Positions 43,979-52,338 of a stretch of DNA of 64,000 bases are shown one piece after another (within the stretch, counting starts at the first letter, position 1; every line of letters begins with the position of its first letter). Source of the DNA: an uncultured Bacteroidales bacterium (GTDB lineage: Bacteria > Bacteroidota > Bacteroidia > Bacteroidales > F082); assembly GCA_947304185.1 (NCBI GenBank), contig CAMZAM010000008.1, forward strand, positions 18,027 through 82,026, read 5' to 3'. The notes under the pieces were generated by a model, which worked only from the letters and a program-made list of their open reading frames with translations, ran no database searches and was not told the DNA's origin. The translations under genes were made by a program, and so were the position numbers.

Positions 43979-45261
43979 TGAGAAACACCATACCATTAGC
44001 GGAACGACTGCGTCCGACGTCCTTGGACGGATACATCGGTCAGGAACATCTGATCGGTAAGAATGCCGTGTTACGTCGCGCAATTGAGAGCGGTCACATC
44101 CCGTCGATGATCTTCTGGGGACCTCCAGGCGTGGGCAAGACGACGCTCGCATATATCATCTCTAAACAGGTGAGACGTCAGTTTTTCGTGCTGAGTGCGG
44201 TGAGCAGCGGAGTGAAAGACGTGCGCGAGGTCTATGACCGAGCGCGCATGGCTCCCGAGCCGCCAATACTGTTTATCGATGAAATCCATAGGTTTTCCAA
44301 GGCACAGCAAGACTCATTGCTCGGCGCCGTCGAGAAGGGTCTGGTGACGTTGATAGGCGCTACCACTGAAAACCCGAGCTTCGAGGTCATCTCGCCGCTG
44401 CTGTCGCGCTGTCAGGTGTATATACTGAAAGAACTGGAGAAAGATGATCTTAAGAAGCTGATAGTCAATGCAGTAGCTGTGCTGAAAGAGGATTTCAAGA
44501 AGGAGATAGTGGTAAAGGAAGACGAGGCTCTGATGCAGATAAGCGGCGGCGATGCACGCAAGCTGCTCAACGCCATCGATTTGGTGGTGGGGATGCTCGA
44601 CGACGCCGAGCCGAAAGCTAAGAAACTCGTGGTGACAAACGAGGTTACGACGAAATACATCCAGAGTAACCTGCTGAAATACGACCGTCTGGGTGAGATG
44701 CATTACGACATCATCTCGGCATTCATCAAGTCGATACGAGGCAGCGACCCTAACGCAGCTGTTTATTATCTCGCAAGGATGATCGAGGCAGGCGAGGATC
44801 CGCTGTTTATCGCTCGAAGGATGCTTATTTTGGCTTCTGAAGACATCGGAAATGCTAATCCTAATGCGCTTTTGCTCGCAAACGCATGTTTCGACGCCGT
44901 GAATAAGATCGGATGGCCTGAGAGTAGGATAATACTCTCACAGACAGTGACTTACCTCGCTTCGTCGGCAAAAAGCAATGCGGCCGTGGTGGCTATTGAC
45001 GAGGCTCAGGCGCTGGTTAAAAAGACTGGTAACCTCAGCGTGCCTCTGCATCTGCGTAATGCCCCGACAAAACTGATGAAAGACCTCGGTTATCATGATG
45101 GATACAAATATGCTCACAGCTATCCAGGTAACTTTGTAGAGCAGGAGTTTATGCCTGAAGAGATTTCGGGTGTTCGTCTGTATTCACCTCAGGACAATCC
45201 GAAGGAGATGGAGTTGCGACGCTCGTTAAAAGCTAAATGGAAAGAGAAATATGGCTACTGA
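43978..45261 (+). CDS. rarA: Replication-associated recombination protein A (RarA/MgsA)
   Basis: 427 residues. AAA+ ATPase homologous to clamp loader and Mgs1/WRNIP1. RPTSLDGYIGQEHLIG opens the domain, Walker A GPPGVGKTT is at 48-56, Walker B is LFIDEIHRF, and sensor 1 is GATTENPSFEV. The C-terminal tetramerisation part has GSDPNAAVYYLARMIEAGEDP and IGWPESRI. It acts at stalled replication forks. Its 3' end overlaps menG by 11 bases. Confidence 0.97.
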   Translation: MRNTIPLAERLRPTSLDGYIGQEHLIGKNAVLRRAIESGHIPSMIFWGPPGVGKTTLAYIISKQVRRQFFVLSAVSSGVKDVREVYDRARMAPEPPILFIDEIHRFSKAQQDSLLGAVEKGLVTLIGATTENPSFEVISPLLSRCQVYILKELEKDDLKKLIVNAVAVLKEDFKKEIVVKEDEALMQISGGDARKLLNAIDLVVGMLDDAEPKAKKLVVTNEVTTKYIQSNLLKYDRLGEMHYDIISAFIKSIRGSDPNAAVYYLARMIEAGEDPLFIARRMLILASEDIGNANPNALLLANACFDAVNKIGWPESRIILSQTVTYLASSAKSNAAVVAIDEAQALVKKTGNLSVPLHLRNAPTKLMKDLGYHDGYKYAHSYPGNFVEQEFMPEEISGVRLYSPQDNPKEMELRRSLKAKWKEKYGY

Positions 45262-45964
45262 TAACGAGCATATCGCATTGATGTTCAATGATATAGCTCC
45301 GACTTACGACAAGTTGAACCACATATTATCGCTGAATGTCGACAAGTCGTGGCGACGTAAGGCAGTGCGATATCTGAAGAAAGCTGTATCTGCTGTCGAA
45401 AATCCTTTGATTCTTGATGTGGCCTGCGGTACGGCGGATTCTACCATAAAAATCGCGGAAAAGATTGTAAACTCTAAGGTTTACGGAGTAGATATTTCTG
45501 AAAAAATGCTCGAAATAGGGAAGGAGAAGGTTGAAAAAGAAGGATTGAGCGATAGAATAAATTTTTCGATTTCTCGTGCTGAAAGCCTTGATTTTCAAGA
45601 TGATACATTCGATGCGGTGATGGTGGCTTTCGGTGTGCGTAACTTCTCCGATCGTGAACAAGGATTGAAAGAGATTTTACGCGTTTTGAAACCCAATGGC
45701 ACTCTGATAGTGCTGGAACTCTCTGAGCCTCAGAATGTTATAGTGCGTTGGTTCTATAATCTGTATTTTAAAAACGTGCTTCCTCTAATCGGGAAACGTG
45801 TCTCGGGTAATTCCAACGCATATCGTTATCTTCAACAGACTGTAGAAAAGTTCCCGATGCCGATGGAGTTTATGTCAATGTTGAAATCGATTGGTTATCA
45901 CGAAGTTAAACATAAAGCATTATCGTTAGGATTATGCCGGATTTATCAAGCAAACAAAGCTTAA
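45251..45964 (+). CDS. menG: Demethylmenaquinone methyltransferase
   Basis: 237 residues. A class I SAM-dependent methyltransferase of the UbiE/COQ5 group: FNDIAPTYDKLNHILSL at the start, the SAM-binding LDVACGTAD at 55-63, and AFGVRNFSDREQGLKEILRVLKP. With menA just downstream it completes menaquinone synthesis, so menaquinone-only chemistry is likely. A 1-base gap separates it from menA. Confidence 0.96.
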   Translation: MATDNEHIALMFNDIAPTYDKLNHILSLNVDKSWRRKAVRYLKKAVSAVENPLILDVACGTADSTIKIAEKIVNSKVYGVDISEKMLEIGKEKVEKEGLSDRINFSISRAESLDFQDDTFDAVMVAFGVRNFSDREQGLKEILRVLKPNGTLIVLELSEPQNVIVRWFYNLYFKNVLPLIGKRVSGNSNAYRYLQQTVEKFPMPMEFMSMLKSIGYHEVKHKALSLGLCRIYQANKA

Positions 45965-45965
45965 G

Positions 45966-46847
45966 ATGAGTGTAGTAAAGTTCAAATATTGGATTCAAGC
46001 GGTACGGCCCAAGACTTTATTGGTCTCCATGGCACCAGTTATAATGTCTGTTGCGATAGCATCAAACTTTATGAAAATCAATTGGTTACCAGCCGTTATA
46101 TGTCTTGTTTTCGCTTTAATGGCACAGATAACATCTAATTTAGTGAATGACTATTCCGATGGAATCAAAGGAATCGACGAAAACAGAGTTGGACCGATAA
46201 CGATGGTGGCTAAAGGAGTCATCCCGGCAAAGAAAATGCGTAACGCTATCATCATAATTTGTGCTCTGACATTCTTCCTTGGCTGCACCCTGATGTTTTG
46301 GGGAGGTCTGGTTTTGCTGCCTTTCGGCATCGTTATATTACTTTGCGCTTTAGCATATTCAGCAGGGCCATATCCTTTATCGACACACGCTCTCGGTGAT
46401 CTGGCAGTGGTTCTTTTTTACGGCATAGCACCCGTAGCACTGACTTTCTTCATCCAAACATCTTTTGTCAACTGGCAAATCATCATTGCTGGACTCGCAA
46501 TTGGATTGGTGACAGATAACTTATTGATTGTCAATAATTATAGGGATGTAGAGGAAGATCTGAAAAACAACAAGAAAACCACGGTGAATATTTTGGGAAG
46601 ACCTTTTATGAAAATGGTATATATTTGTAATCCATTGATTGCCATTGTTTTGGGATTTATTTTTCTAAACAGTTTCGTCAATCCATGGACGTGGTTAGTT
46701 GCGACAATCCCGTTTTTAGCATACTCGACCTTAGTAAGTATCAAGTTTTCAAAAGCTAAAGGCATGGAATTCAATAAGTTGTTGGGGATGTCGTCACTTG
46801 AATCGATAATTTTTGCATTAACTGTAATACTCGTAATATTAATATAA
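45966..46847 (+). CDS. menA: 1,4-Dihydroxy-2-naphthoate polyprenyltransferase
   Basis: 293 residues, about 8 to 9 membrane segments. UbiA-fold prenyltransferase with the first metal-binding motif NDYSDGIKGID at 61-71 and a second at NNYRDVEED near residue 190. RPKTLLVSMAPV is the usual N-terminal stretch. It attaches the polyprenyl chain to DHNA, before the MenG methylation. The next gene starts 1 base after its stop. Confidence 0.95.
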   Translation: MSVVKFKYWIQAVRPKTLLVSMAPVIMSVAIASNFMKINWLPAVICLVFALMAQITSNLVNDYSDGIKGIDENRVGPITMVAKGVIPAKKMRNAIIIICALTFFLGCTLMFWGGLVLLPFGIVILLCALAYSAGPYPLSTHALGDLAVVLFYGIAPVALTFFIQTSFVNWQIIIAGLAIGLVTDNLLIVNNYRDVEEDLKNNKKTTVNILGRPFMKMVYICNPLIAIVLGFIFLNSFVNPWTWLVATIPFLAYSTLVSIKFSKAKGMEFNKLLGMSSLESIIFALTVILVILI

Positions 46848-46848
46848 T

Positions 46849-47319
46849 ATGTCGGAAAGCTTAATAGTTAAAGGTGATTCAAAGAAAGAATTATATGAGA
46901 ACCTCCTTCCTCAGATCGAAGCGTTAGTTGAATGCGAAGCTGACGTTATTGCTAATATGGCCAATGTATCCGCGTGTTTGAAAGACACATTCAACTTCTG
47001 GTGGGTCGGCTTCTACCGGGTGTTTGAGGATACTTTAATTCTTGGTCCTTTCCAGGGCCCATTGGCCTGTACGCGTATCCGTAAAGGTAAGGGGGTTTGT
47101 GGCACCGCATGGCAGGAAGCCAAGACTATCTTAGTGCCCGATGTCGATGCTTTTCCAGGTCATATTGCCTGCAGTAGTCTCACTAAGTCGGAAATTGTGG
47201 TTCCTATTATTAATAAAGGAATGGTGACTGCAGTACTTGACATCGACAGCGAGAAAGCTGATAATTTCGATGAGACCGACAGGATTTATCTTGAGAAGAT
47301 AGCTTCCTTAATTGCTTAA
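46849..47319 (+). CDS. msrC: GAF-type free methionine-R-sulfoxide reductase
   Basis: 156 residues in a single GAF domain. The family marks are FWWVGFYRV, GPFQGPLACTRI, GKGVCGTAWQ and AFPGHIACSS, with three conserved cysteines in the last three, as in fRMsr. It reduces free methionine-R-sulfoxide. It ends the rarA-menG-menA run and overlaps the convergent sigma/macro gene by 12 bases. Other GAF roles are less likely given the cysteines. Confidence 0.92.
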   Translation: MSESLIVKGDSKKELYENLLPQIEALVECEADVIANMANVSACLKDTFNFWWVGFYRVFEDTLILGPFQGPLACTRIRKGKGVCGTAWQEAKTILVPDVDAFPGHIACSSLTKSEIVVPIINKGMVTAVLDIDSEKADNFDETDRIYLEKIASLIA

Positions 47320-48399
47320 AATATCAATAAAATCTGCAGGAAGCCACACATTATGCATGTGGAGTGCTTTTCTGAATAAAGGTGCGATTTCACTAGGGCT
47401 GAAACCCGCGATGCCGCATCCGATACGCGTCACAAGGAAGTCCTTGTCGGGATGTTCTCCAGCATAATCCAAGAATTTGTCGACGTATGGCTTAATCGTT
47501 TCCACGCCGCCTTGCATTGTAGGGATGGCGTACGACTGTCCTTGGATGCCATCGCCGTTGCCCATCACAGCACCAAATTTCATTCGAGCGACATAGGCGG
47601 CGCCACCCGCGTGATAACCCCTTAGATTGCTGCCAAAGACGAATATCTCATTAGCTTTGAGGGCAGTGATTTCGTCTGGTGTAATACGTGTATGTACCAT
47701 ATCTGCTGATGTTTTTGCAAGACCTCCAATACTGAATCTGGCTTTGATGCCACATAACGGAGCTGGCGCGTAATCCATCTCGACCTCTCTAGCCTCAAAT
47801 TCATACAAAGCACCTTGATAGAGACCTTCCGAATAGTTTTCCACCACGTAAGGCGTGATAAATTCATCCATCATCTTCTTATATCGCTGATTTACCGCGG
47901 CTGGCGTAAGATGAATCATCTCGGCCACGTCTTTCTGTGGATAACCCTCAAACAACACCAATCTCACTATCTCCTGCATGACATGGTCGTTTTTGTAATG
48001 CATTGAGGCTGCGTCGACAACCTGTTGCATCATGCCTTCCTCATAATCCGTCGAACGGATATATTCCAAAACATCATCGGCTGATGAGTCGCTAAGCTGT
48101 GCAAACTCCTTGTTATATGCCTTTAGAGCATCTAAAACGACAAACCTGAAGCCGTTGATCATCCATGTCGAAAGCTTCATGCCCCTGGGACGGTCGAGAA
48201 GCGGCTTGAACTCATGTATCAGCAGACTGATGTAATATTCGTGCGCCAATGAATAAAAATCAAGGCCGGTCTTGTTGCTAAGCTGATATTTATGGTCAAA
48301 AATATCGTATGCTTTGCGGCAATAACCGTAAAAATATTCCTTTGTGATATGCTCATCAAAGGAACAGAAGCCATTGATAATCAATTCATCATCTATCAT
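47308..48399 (-). CDS. Fusion of a sigma-70-like DNA-binding region and a macro-like domain
   Basis: 363 residues. The first 185 look like a sigma factor: a region 2-like helical part (LAHEYYISLL, GMKLSTWMINGFRFVVLDALK) and a region 4-like helix-turn-helix at about 150-178 (EGYPQKDVAEMIHLTPAAVN). A linker follows (185-238). The C-terminal part (about 238-363) is macro-like: NEIFVFGSNLRGYHAGGAA, GQSYAIPTM, then LVTRIGCGIAGFSPSEIAPLF. Macro-type domains bind ADP-ribose or related nucleotides. A promoter-like TAATTTTG (48404-48411) lies only 4 bases before the ATG. I know the macro-like family but not this fusion. A ligand-controlled transcription factor is one reading. Confidence 0.7.
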   Translation of the reverse strand: MIDDELIINGFCSFDEHITKEYFYGYCRKAYDIFDHKYQLSNKTGLDFYSLAHEYYISLLIHEFKPLLDRPRGMKLSTWMINGFRFVVLDALKAYNKEFAQLSDSSADDVLEYIRSTDYEEGMMQQVVDAASMHYKNDHVMQEIVRLVLFEGYPQKDVAEMIHLTPAAVNQRYKKMMDEFITPYVVENYSEGLYQGALYEFEAREVEMDYAPAPLCGIKARFSIGGLAKTSADMVHTRITPDEITALKANEIFVFGSNLRGYHAGGAAYVARMKFGAVMGNGDGIQGQSYAIPTMQGGVETIKPYVDKFLDYAGEHPDKDFLVTRIGCGIAGFSPSEIAPLFRKALHMHNVWLPADFIDILSN

Positions 48400-48403
48400 A
48401 TCG

Positions 48404-48411
48404 CAAAATTA
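48404..48411 (-). promoter_or_regulatory. Promoter -7 element of the sigma/macro gene
   Basis: Minus strand TAATTTTG ending 4 bases before the ATG, implying almost no leader. No clear -33 element. Confidence 0.5.
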
Positions 48412-48498
48412 ATAAAAATTTTTACTGTTTTGCTTAATTTTTTTTGAAAAACGTCTTCTATATGATAAAAGATGTTTAACAATTTAAATTCTAAAGAT

Positions 48499-49149
48499 AT
48501 GAAAGACGCAATGAAAACCACAGAAACAAAGAAAGTTTACAATCTCGTCATCGTTGACGAATCAGGCTCGATGAGCATCATCCGCAACGAAGCTTTAGCA
48601 GGACTTAACGAAACCATTGAAACATGTCAGAAGATGCAGGAGCTTCATCCTGAGATGGGACAACGCATCACCTTGATTTCGTTCGACAGCAATCATTTTA
48701 AGGTGCATCTCGACAATGAGCCTGCCGGTAAAGCGCGCAAACTCACTACCGAGGATTATCGTCCGAGTGCTGCCACACCTTTATACGATGCAATAGGCAA
48801 GGGTATAGCGAAACTCAATGCACAGACTGGCACTGGCGACAATGTCCTTGTGACTATCATCACCGACGGAGAAGAGAACTGCAGTCAGGAATATAACCTT
48901 AAACTTGTGAAAAACCTCATTGAGAAGCAGAAAGAACTTGGCTGGACGTTCACTCTGATAGGAACCGACAACCTTGACGTGGAAGGCATGGCTGGAAGTT
49001 TGTCAATCGACAACCATATGGCATTCACCGAGGATGAGGCATCCACAAAAGTGATGTTTGCCAAGGAACGCAAGGCAAGGGCAAGATACTACGCCAAAAT
49101 GGCTTGCGGCATGATGATGGAAAAAGGCGACTACTTTAATGAGAATTAA
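48499..49149 (+). CDS. VWA-domain protein
   Basis: 216 residues from the ATG at 48499. An ATG at 48472 would add nine residues, and both starts are possible. The single VWA domain opens with YNLVIVDESGSMSIIRNEAL, giving the metal-ion-dependent site D20-S22-S24, with a threonine in SAATPLYDAIG and an aspartate in IITDGEEN completing it. No membrane segment. Such small VWA proteins act as scaffolds in stress or chaperone systems such as the Ter group. It is divergent from the sigma/macro gene and its 3' end overlaps the symporter gene by 4 bases. Confidence 0.87.
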   Translation: MKDAMKTTETKKVYNLVIVDESGSMSIIRNEALAGLNETIETCQKMQELHPEMGQRITLISFDSNHFKVHLDNEPAGKARKLTTEDYRPSAATPLYDAIGKGIAKLNAQTGTGDNVLVTIITDGEENCSQEYNLKLVKNLIEKQKELGWTFTLIGTDNLDVEGMAGSLSIDNHMAFTEDEASTKVMFAKERKARARYYAKMACGMMMEKGDYFNEN

Positions 49150-50858
49150 GTCATCTTCTTGTGAGCATGGGCTTCGACTACGTTGATGACGTAGTCACCC
49201 AGCTTCTCACATTCACAGATGATATCCATATACTGCACACCGGCTTGGTAGTTGTAACGATGACCGTTGATGTCGCTCACGTTGGCTTCTCTAAGTTGTG
49301 TGCGGTAATTGTTTATCTCATTTTCGATGTTCACCGATTCGTTGACGTCGACAACGCCCTGGTCATCATCGAGAACCTTCTGCATGTGTTCAAGAGACTT
49401 GTTACAGAGCTCAAACATATGACGGATGTGAACCTTCTGCTCGTCGGTGAAGTGCTCGTTTTTAGTGTGTTTCTGGTTGATTGTGCGTGCCAGGTTATAG
49501 CAGCTGTCGCAGATACTTTCAAGCTCACCGACTTCACGGAGCATATAGCGGATCTTGGTTTTACTTTCAGGACTGAGGTGGCCCTCTGTGACCTTGTTCA
49601 AATAATTAGCTATCTCAATCTCCATATTATCGGCAATCTGCTCGTATTTCTCAATCCTGGCGTAGAGTTTGCTGAACTCTTCGTCTTGTTTCGTGTCGAA
49701 AAGCAGGGTGGGGATGAAGTTAAACATCCTATTGGTGCGTGTGGAGAACAGTCGAATCTCCTTTTGTGCCTGCAAAATCGAGAGCTCAGCCGTTGACAAG
49801 AGTCCGCCTGATATGAATTTAAGCTTCGACTCTTCGTCTTCATCCGACACCTTAGGATTTATAACTCTACATACAAATCTTTCAATATACTTGACAAAAC
49901 CAATCTGTAGACAGCTGTTTGTCACGTTGAAAGCGGAGTGGAACGTTGCCAAAACCACCGATATCTTTAACAGATTATCTTCATATCCTGGGTTCTCAGG
50001 TCCCATGTTCATGTCGAAGCCCACAAAATTGCACACCAACCTGATGAACGGACGAATCACTATCAATGCCCATGTTACGCCTATCACATTGATACTCAAA
50101 TGCGCGAAGGCCGCTCGACGTGCCTGCGTGTTGGCACCGATGGCAACGATATTCGCTGTTAATGTGGTTCCGATATTCTCACCGAGCACCAGCATGATAC
50201 CTTGTTCAATATGCAGCACGCCAGTCGAACATAAGATCATGGTGATAGCCATGATGGCAGCGCTCGATTGCACACAAAGCGTCAAGACTGTTCCCATGAA
50301 CAGGAATAAGAACGAATTCCAGAAGTTAGGCTCGTTGAAACGTTGGAAGAATGTACTGATGGCAGCGTTGGCGTTAGGGTCGTTGACAAGCGCGAAACCA
50401 GTTTCCTTAAGGGTTCCCAAGCCTAAGAAAAGGAACGCAATACCAAAGAGAAGATCTCCTATGATACGGCGTTTCTTCAAGTAAATCAAGACGATTCCAA
50501 TAAGAAAGGCAGGATAGACCAAGCTCATGATGTTGATCGTGAATCCCAGCGACATGATCCAAGCAGTCACCGTCGTTCCGATATGTGCACCCATGATTAC
50601 CGAGATTGACTGTGCAAGCGTGAGAAGCCCAGCATTTACAAACGATACCGTCATTAAGGTCGTTGCCGTCGACGACTGCACTGCTGCTGTGACAAACACG
50701 CCTGTGAGCATGCCGGTAAAACGGTTAGTGGTCATGGAGCTTAGGACGTGACGCAACTGCGGTCCCGCCATCTTCTGCAGAGCATCGCTCACCGATTTCA
50801 TACCGAACATCAAGAGAGCGAGGCAGCCTAAAAGCTTGAAAATCACGAACAATGTCAT
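49146..50858 (-). CDS. Na/Pi cotransporter family protein with a PhoU-like C-terminus
   Basis: 570 residues. About 8 to 9 membrane segments with the duplicated phosphate-symporter motifs: QSSTATTLMTVSFVNAG near residue 61 and QSSAAIMAITMILCS near 196. A soluble helical C-terminal part (about 360-570) resembles PhoU (LREVGELESICDSCYNLA). These NptA-like proteins import phosphate with sodium, or control phosphate balance. The gene has a very good promoter at 50885-50915. Confidence 0.94.
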   Translation of the reverse strand: MTLFVIFKLLGCLALLMFGMKSVSDALQKMAGPQLRHVLSSMTTNRFTGMLTGVFVTAAVQSSTATTLMTVSFVNAGLLTLAQSISVIMGAHIGTTVTAWIMSLGFTINIMSLVYPAFLIGIVLIYLKKRRIIGDLLFGIAFLFLGLGTLKETGFALVNDPNANAAISTFFQRFNEPNFWNSFLFLFMGTVLTLCVQSSAAIMAITMILCSTGVLHIEQGIMLVLGENIGTTLTANIVAIGANTQARRAAFAHLSINVIGVTWALIVIRPFIRLVCNFVGFDMNMGPENPGYEDNLLKISVVLATFHSAFNVTNSCLQIGFVKYIERFVCRVINPKVSDEDEESKLKFISGGLLSTAELSILQAQKEIRLFSTRTNRMFNFIPTLLFDTKQDEEFSKLYARIEKYEQIADNMEIEIANYLNKVTEGHLSPESKTKIRYMLREVGELESICDSCYNLARTINQKHTKNEHFTDEQKVHIRHMFELCNKSLEHMQKVLDDDQGVVDVNESVNIENEINNYRTQLREANVSDINGHRYNYQAGVQYMDIICECEKLGDYVINVVEAHAHKKMT

Positions 50859-50884
50859 AACCTAAAAAAGTCTTATAACAATTG

Positions 50885-50915
50885 CAAAATTAAAAAATTA
50901 TTTCTTTTTTTCAAA
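50885..50915 (-). promoter_or_regulatory. Na/Pi symporter gene promoter
   Basis: Minus strand TTTG (50912-50915), 19-base spacer, TAATTTTG (50885-50892). Confidence 0.8.
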
Positions 50916-50938
50916 AATTTGAAAAATTATTTCTTTTT
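50893..50938. repeat. 17-bp direct repeat AAAAATTATTTCTTTTT
   Basis: Two exact copies at 50893-50909 and 50922-50938. The second copy encodes the stop and the lysine tail of the HTH protein. Confidence 0.75.
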
Positions 50939-51289
50939 CTTTTGTTTTAAGCACTCATCAATAGTACTGTAGCTACAGTTTTTATTGGGGAGTTCAATGT
51001 ACGTCTCATAGTTGTCGTAATACATCTCGACGATCTTCAAGGCGTCGTAAAACAAATCCTTGTCGACCTTCATGAGCGCGTAGGTGTTGTCGGCCATCCA
51101 AAACTTCTCGATTATCTTCTTGTTAAGGTCAAGCAGATCGGCCATTTTCCTCGCTTCACGAAGACTTATCTTAGCCTGGCCGTTTTCTTTTCTGTTATAT
51201 TGCGCATTCGACATAAACAACGCTTTGGCCATACTTGCCTGCGTTATCCCCGAGTACATCCTTGTCTTTTTTATAGTTTCCCTTAACAT
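50927..51289 (-). CDS. XRE-type helix-turn-helix protein
   Basis: 120 residues. The N-terminal half is a Cro/C1-type HTH: TRMYSGITQASMAKALFMSNAQYNR, with a second part SLREARKMADLLDL. The C-terminal part is helical (LFYDALKIVEMYYDNYE) and ends in QKKKK, encoded within a direct repeat. It starts 1 base after the M64 gene stop, so it belongs to the rho-M64 transcript. Target genes are unknown. Confidence 0.85.
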   Translation of the reverse strand: MLRETIKKTRMYSGITQASMAKALFMSNAQYNRKENGQAKISLREARKMADLLDLNKKIIEKFWMADNTYALMKVDKDLFYDALKIVEMYYDNYETYIELPNKNCSYSTIDECLKQKKKK

Positions 51290-51290
51290 C

Positions 51291-52337
51291 CTATCTCGTA
51301 TGAAGGTCCAAAATTTCGTTTAATAATTCGTTGAAATCGCAATAATATGAAGAAACTCCAGTGGTGTCGGCCGCATTTTCATGAGAATAAAACTTATCAG
51401 CTATTCCGACAATCTGATGTCCGAGCTCATGACGAATCATGTAATCATCTGATTGTGAACGGATTGCAGCTGTGGTATAAAGGTTATAAAGACTTCCGCC
51501 GCCATTTTTATCGTCGTTCATCAGGATGATTATATAATCGTATGGCGCCTGTGCCGCAAACTCACGTATAACCCAGTCATCGCTGGCAAGAGCGTATTTC
51601 TCGTGACCGAAAGTGCCGTACTTTGTCCCAAGTCGGTTGCCTCCATTGAATGGTGGCACCTGTATTGCATGCACGTTGAAGTCCGACTTCCTCGCCTTGA
51701 AAGGCTCAGTGCTAATCAAACTGTTGTAGAAACGCAGCACGTCAGCGTCGAAACGCTTGATTTCATCGGTATTATATCCATCACCGAGTATCAGGATGTC
51801 GACTTTATCCTTCGGATCGCCGCTGTCGAGCAGCCGCACTATACGGTTGTTGTTGCTTTTTGCAGGCTCCATCAACGACTTGGTCTTGCGGTCGATGATA
51901 TATTCCCATACAGGCTCCATAACATCATGATTATCAAGCTTATACATCGTCAGCTTGGCGTTTCTGATAGGGAACGGCACTCGTATCGATTCATTGAATG
52001 ACATTTTGCCCTTCGATGCCGCTGCAGTACGTCGCCACTCGCTGAAAACAGTGCTGATTCCGTCGGAATAGAGCAGCTCGTCGGTCTCCACATCTCTCAA
52101 CTCATAGAGATATGCGCCAAGACGATAGGGATTAACCATGTTTTTTGTGCGTCCGTACCAGAGCCCGTCGTCGTAAACCTTATCAAGTTTAAACGACTCG
52201 CTTGATGAGTCGCCTGTGTGAACAAGATTGATCCTTAACGTCTTATCTGTAAAATGCTTCTCAAAACCATCTCTGCCATTTCTTGTGCAAGAAATGAATA
52301 ACGTTATGATTATCAATAAGAAAGCAAGTCTTTTCAT
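51291..52337 (-). CDS. M64 (IgA peptidase-like) lipoprotein, short C-terminus
   Basis: 348 residues. Lipobox at C17 (LFISC). An N-terminal M64_N-like region (about 30-150) precedes the metallopeptidase part: DILILGDGYN near residue 184, and the zinc site HELGHQIVGIAD with H303, E304 and H307. In typical M64 proteins the ADEY after the zinc helix is followed by 60 to 80 more residues. Here ADKF is followed by only about 35, so the protein is probably truncated or a short subtype. It lies 1 base downstream of rho and may be co-transcribed. Confidence 0.82.
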   Translation of the reverse strand: MKRLAFLLIIITLFISCTRNGRDGFEKHFTDKTLRINLVHTGDSSSESFKLDKVYDDGLWYGRTKNMVNPYRLGAYLYELRDVETDELLYSDGISTVFSEWRRTAAASKGKMSFNESIRVPFPIRNAKLTMYKLDNHDVMEPVWEYIIDRKTKSLMEPAKSNNNRIVRLLDSGDPKDKVDILILGDGYNTDEIKRFDADVLRFYNSLISTEPFKARKSDFNVHAIQVPPFNGGNRLGTKYGTFGHEKYALASDDWVIREFAAQAPYDYIIILMNDDKNGGGSLYNLYTTAAIRSQSDDYMIRHELGHQIVGIADKFYSHENAADTTGVSSYYCDFNELLNEILDLHTR

Positions 52338-52338
52338 A

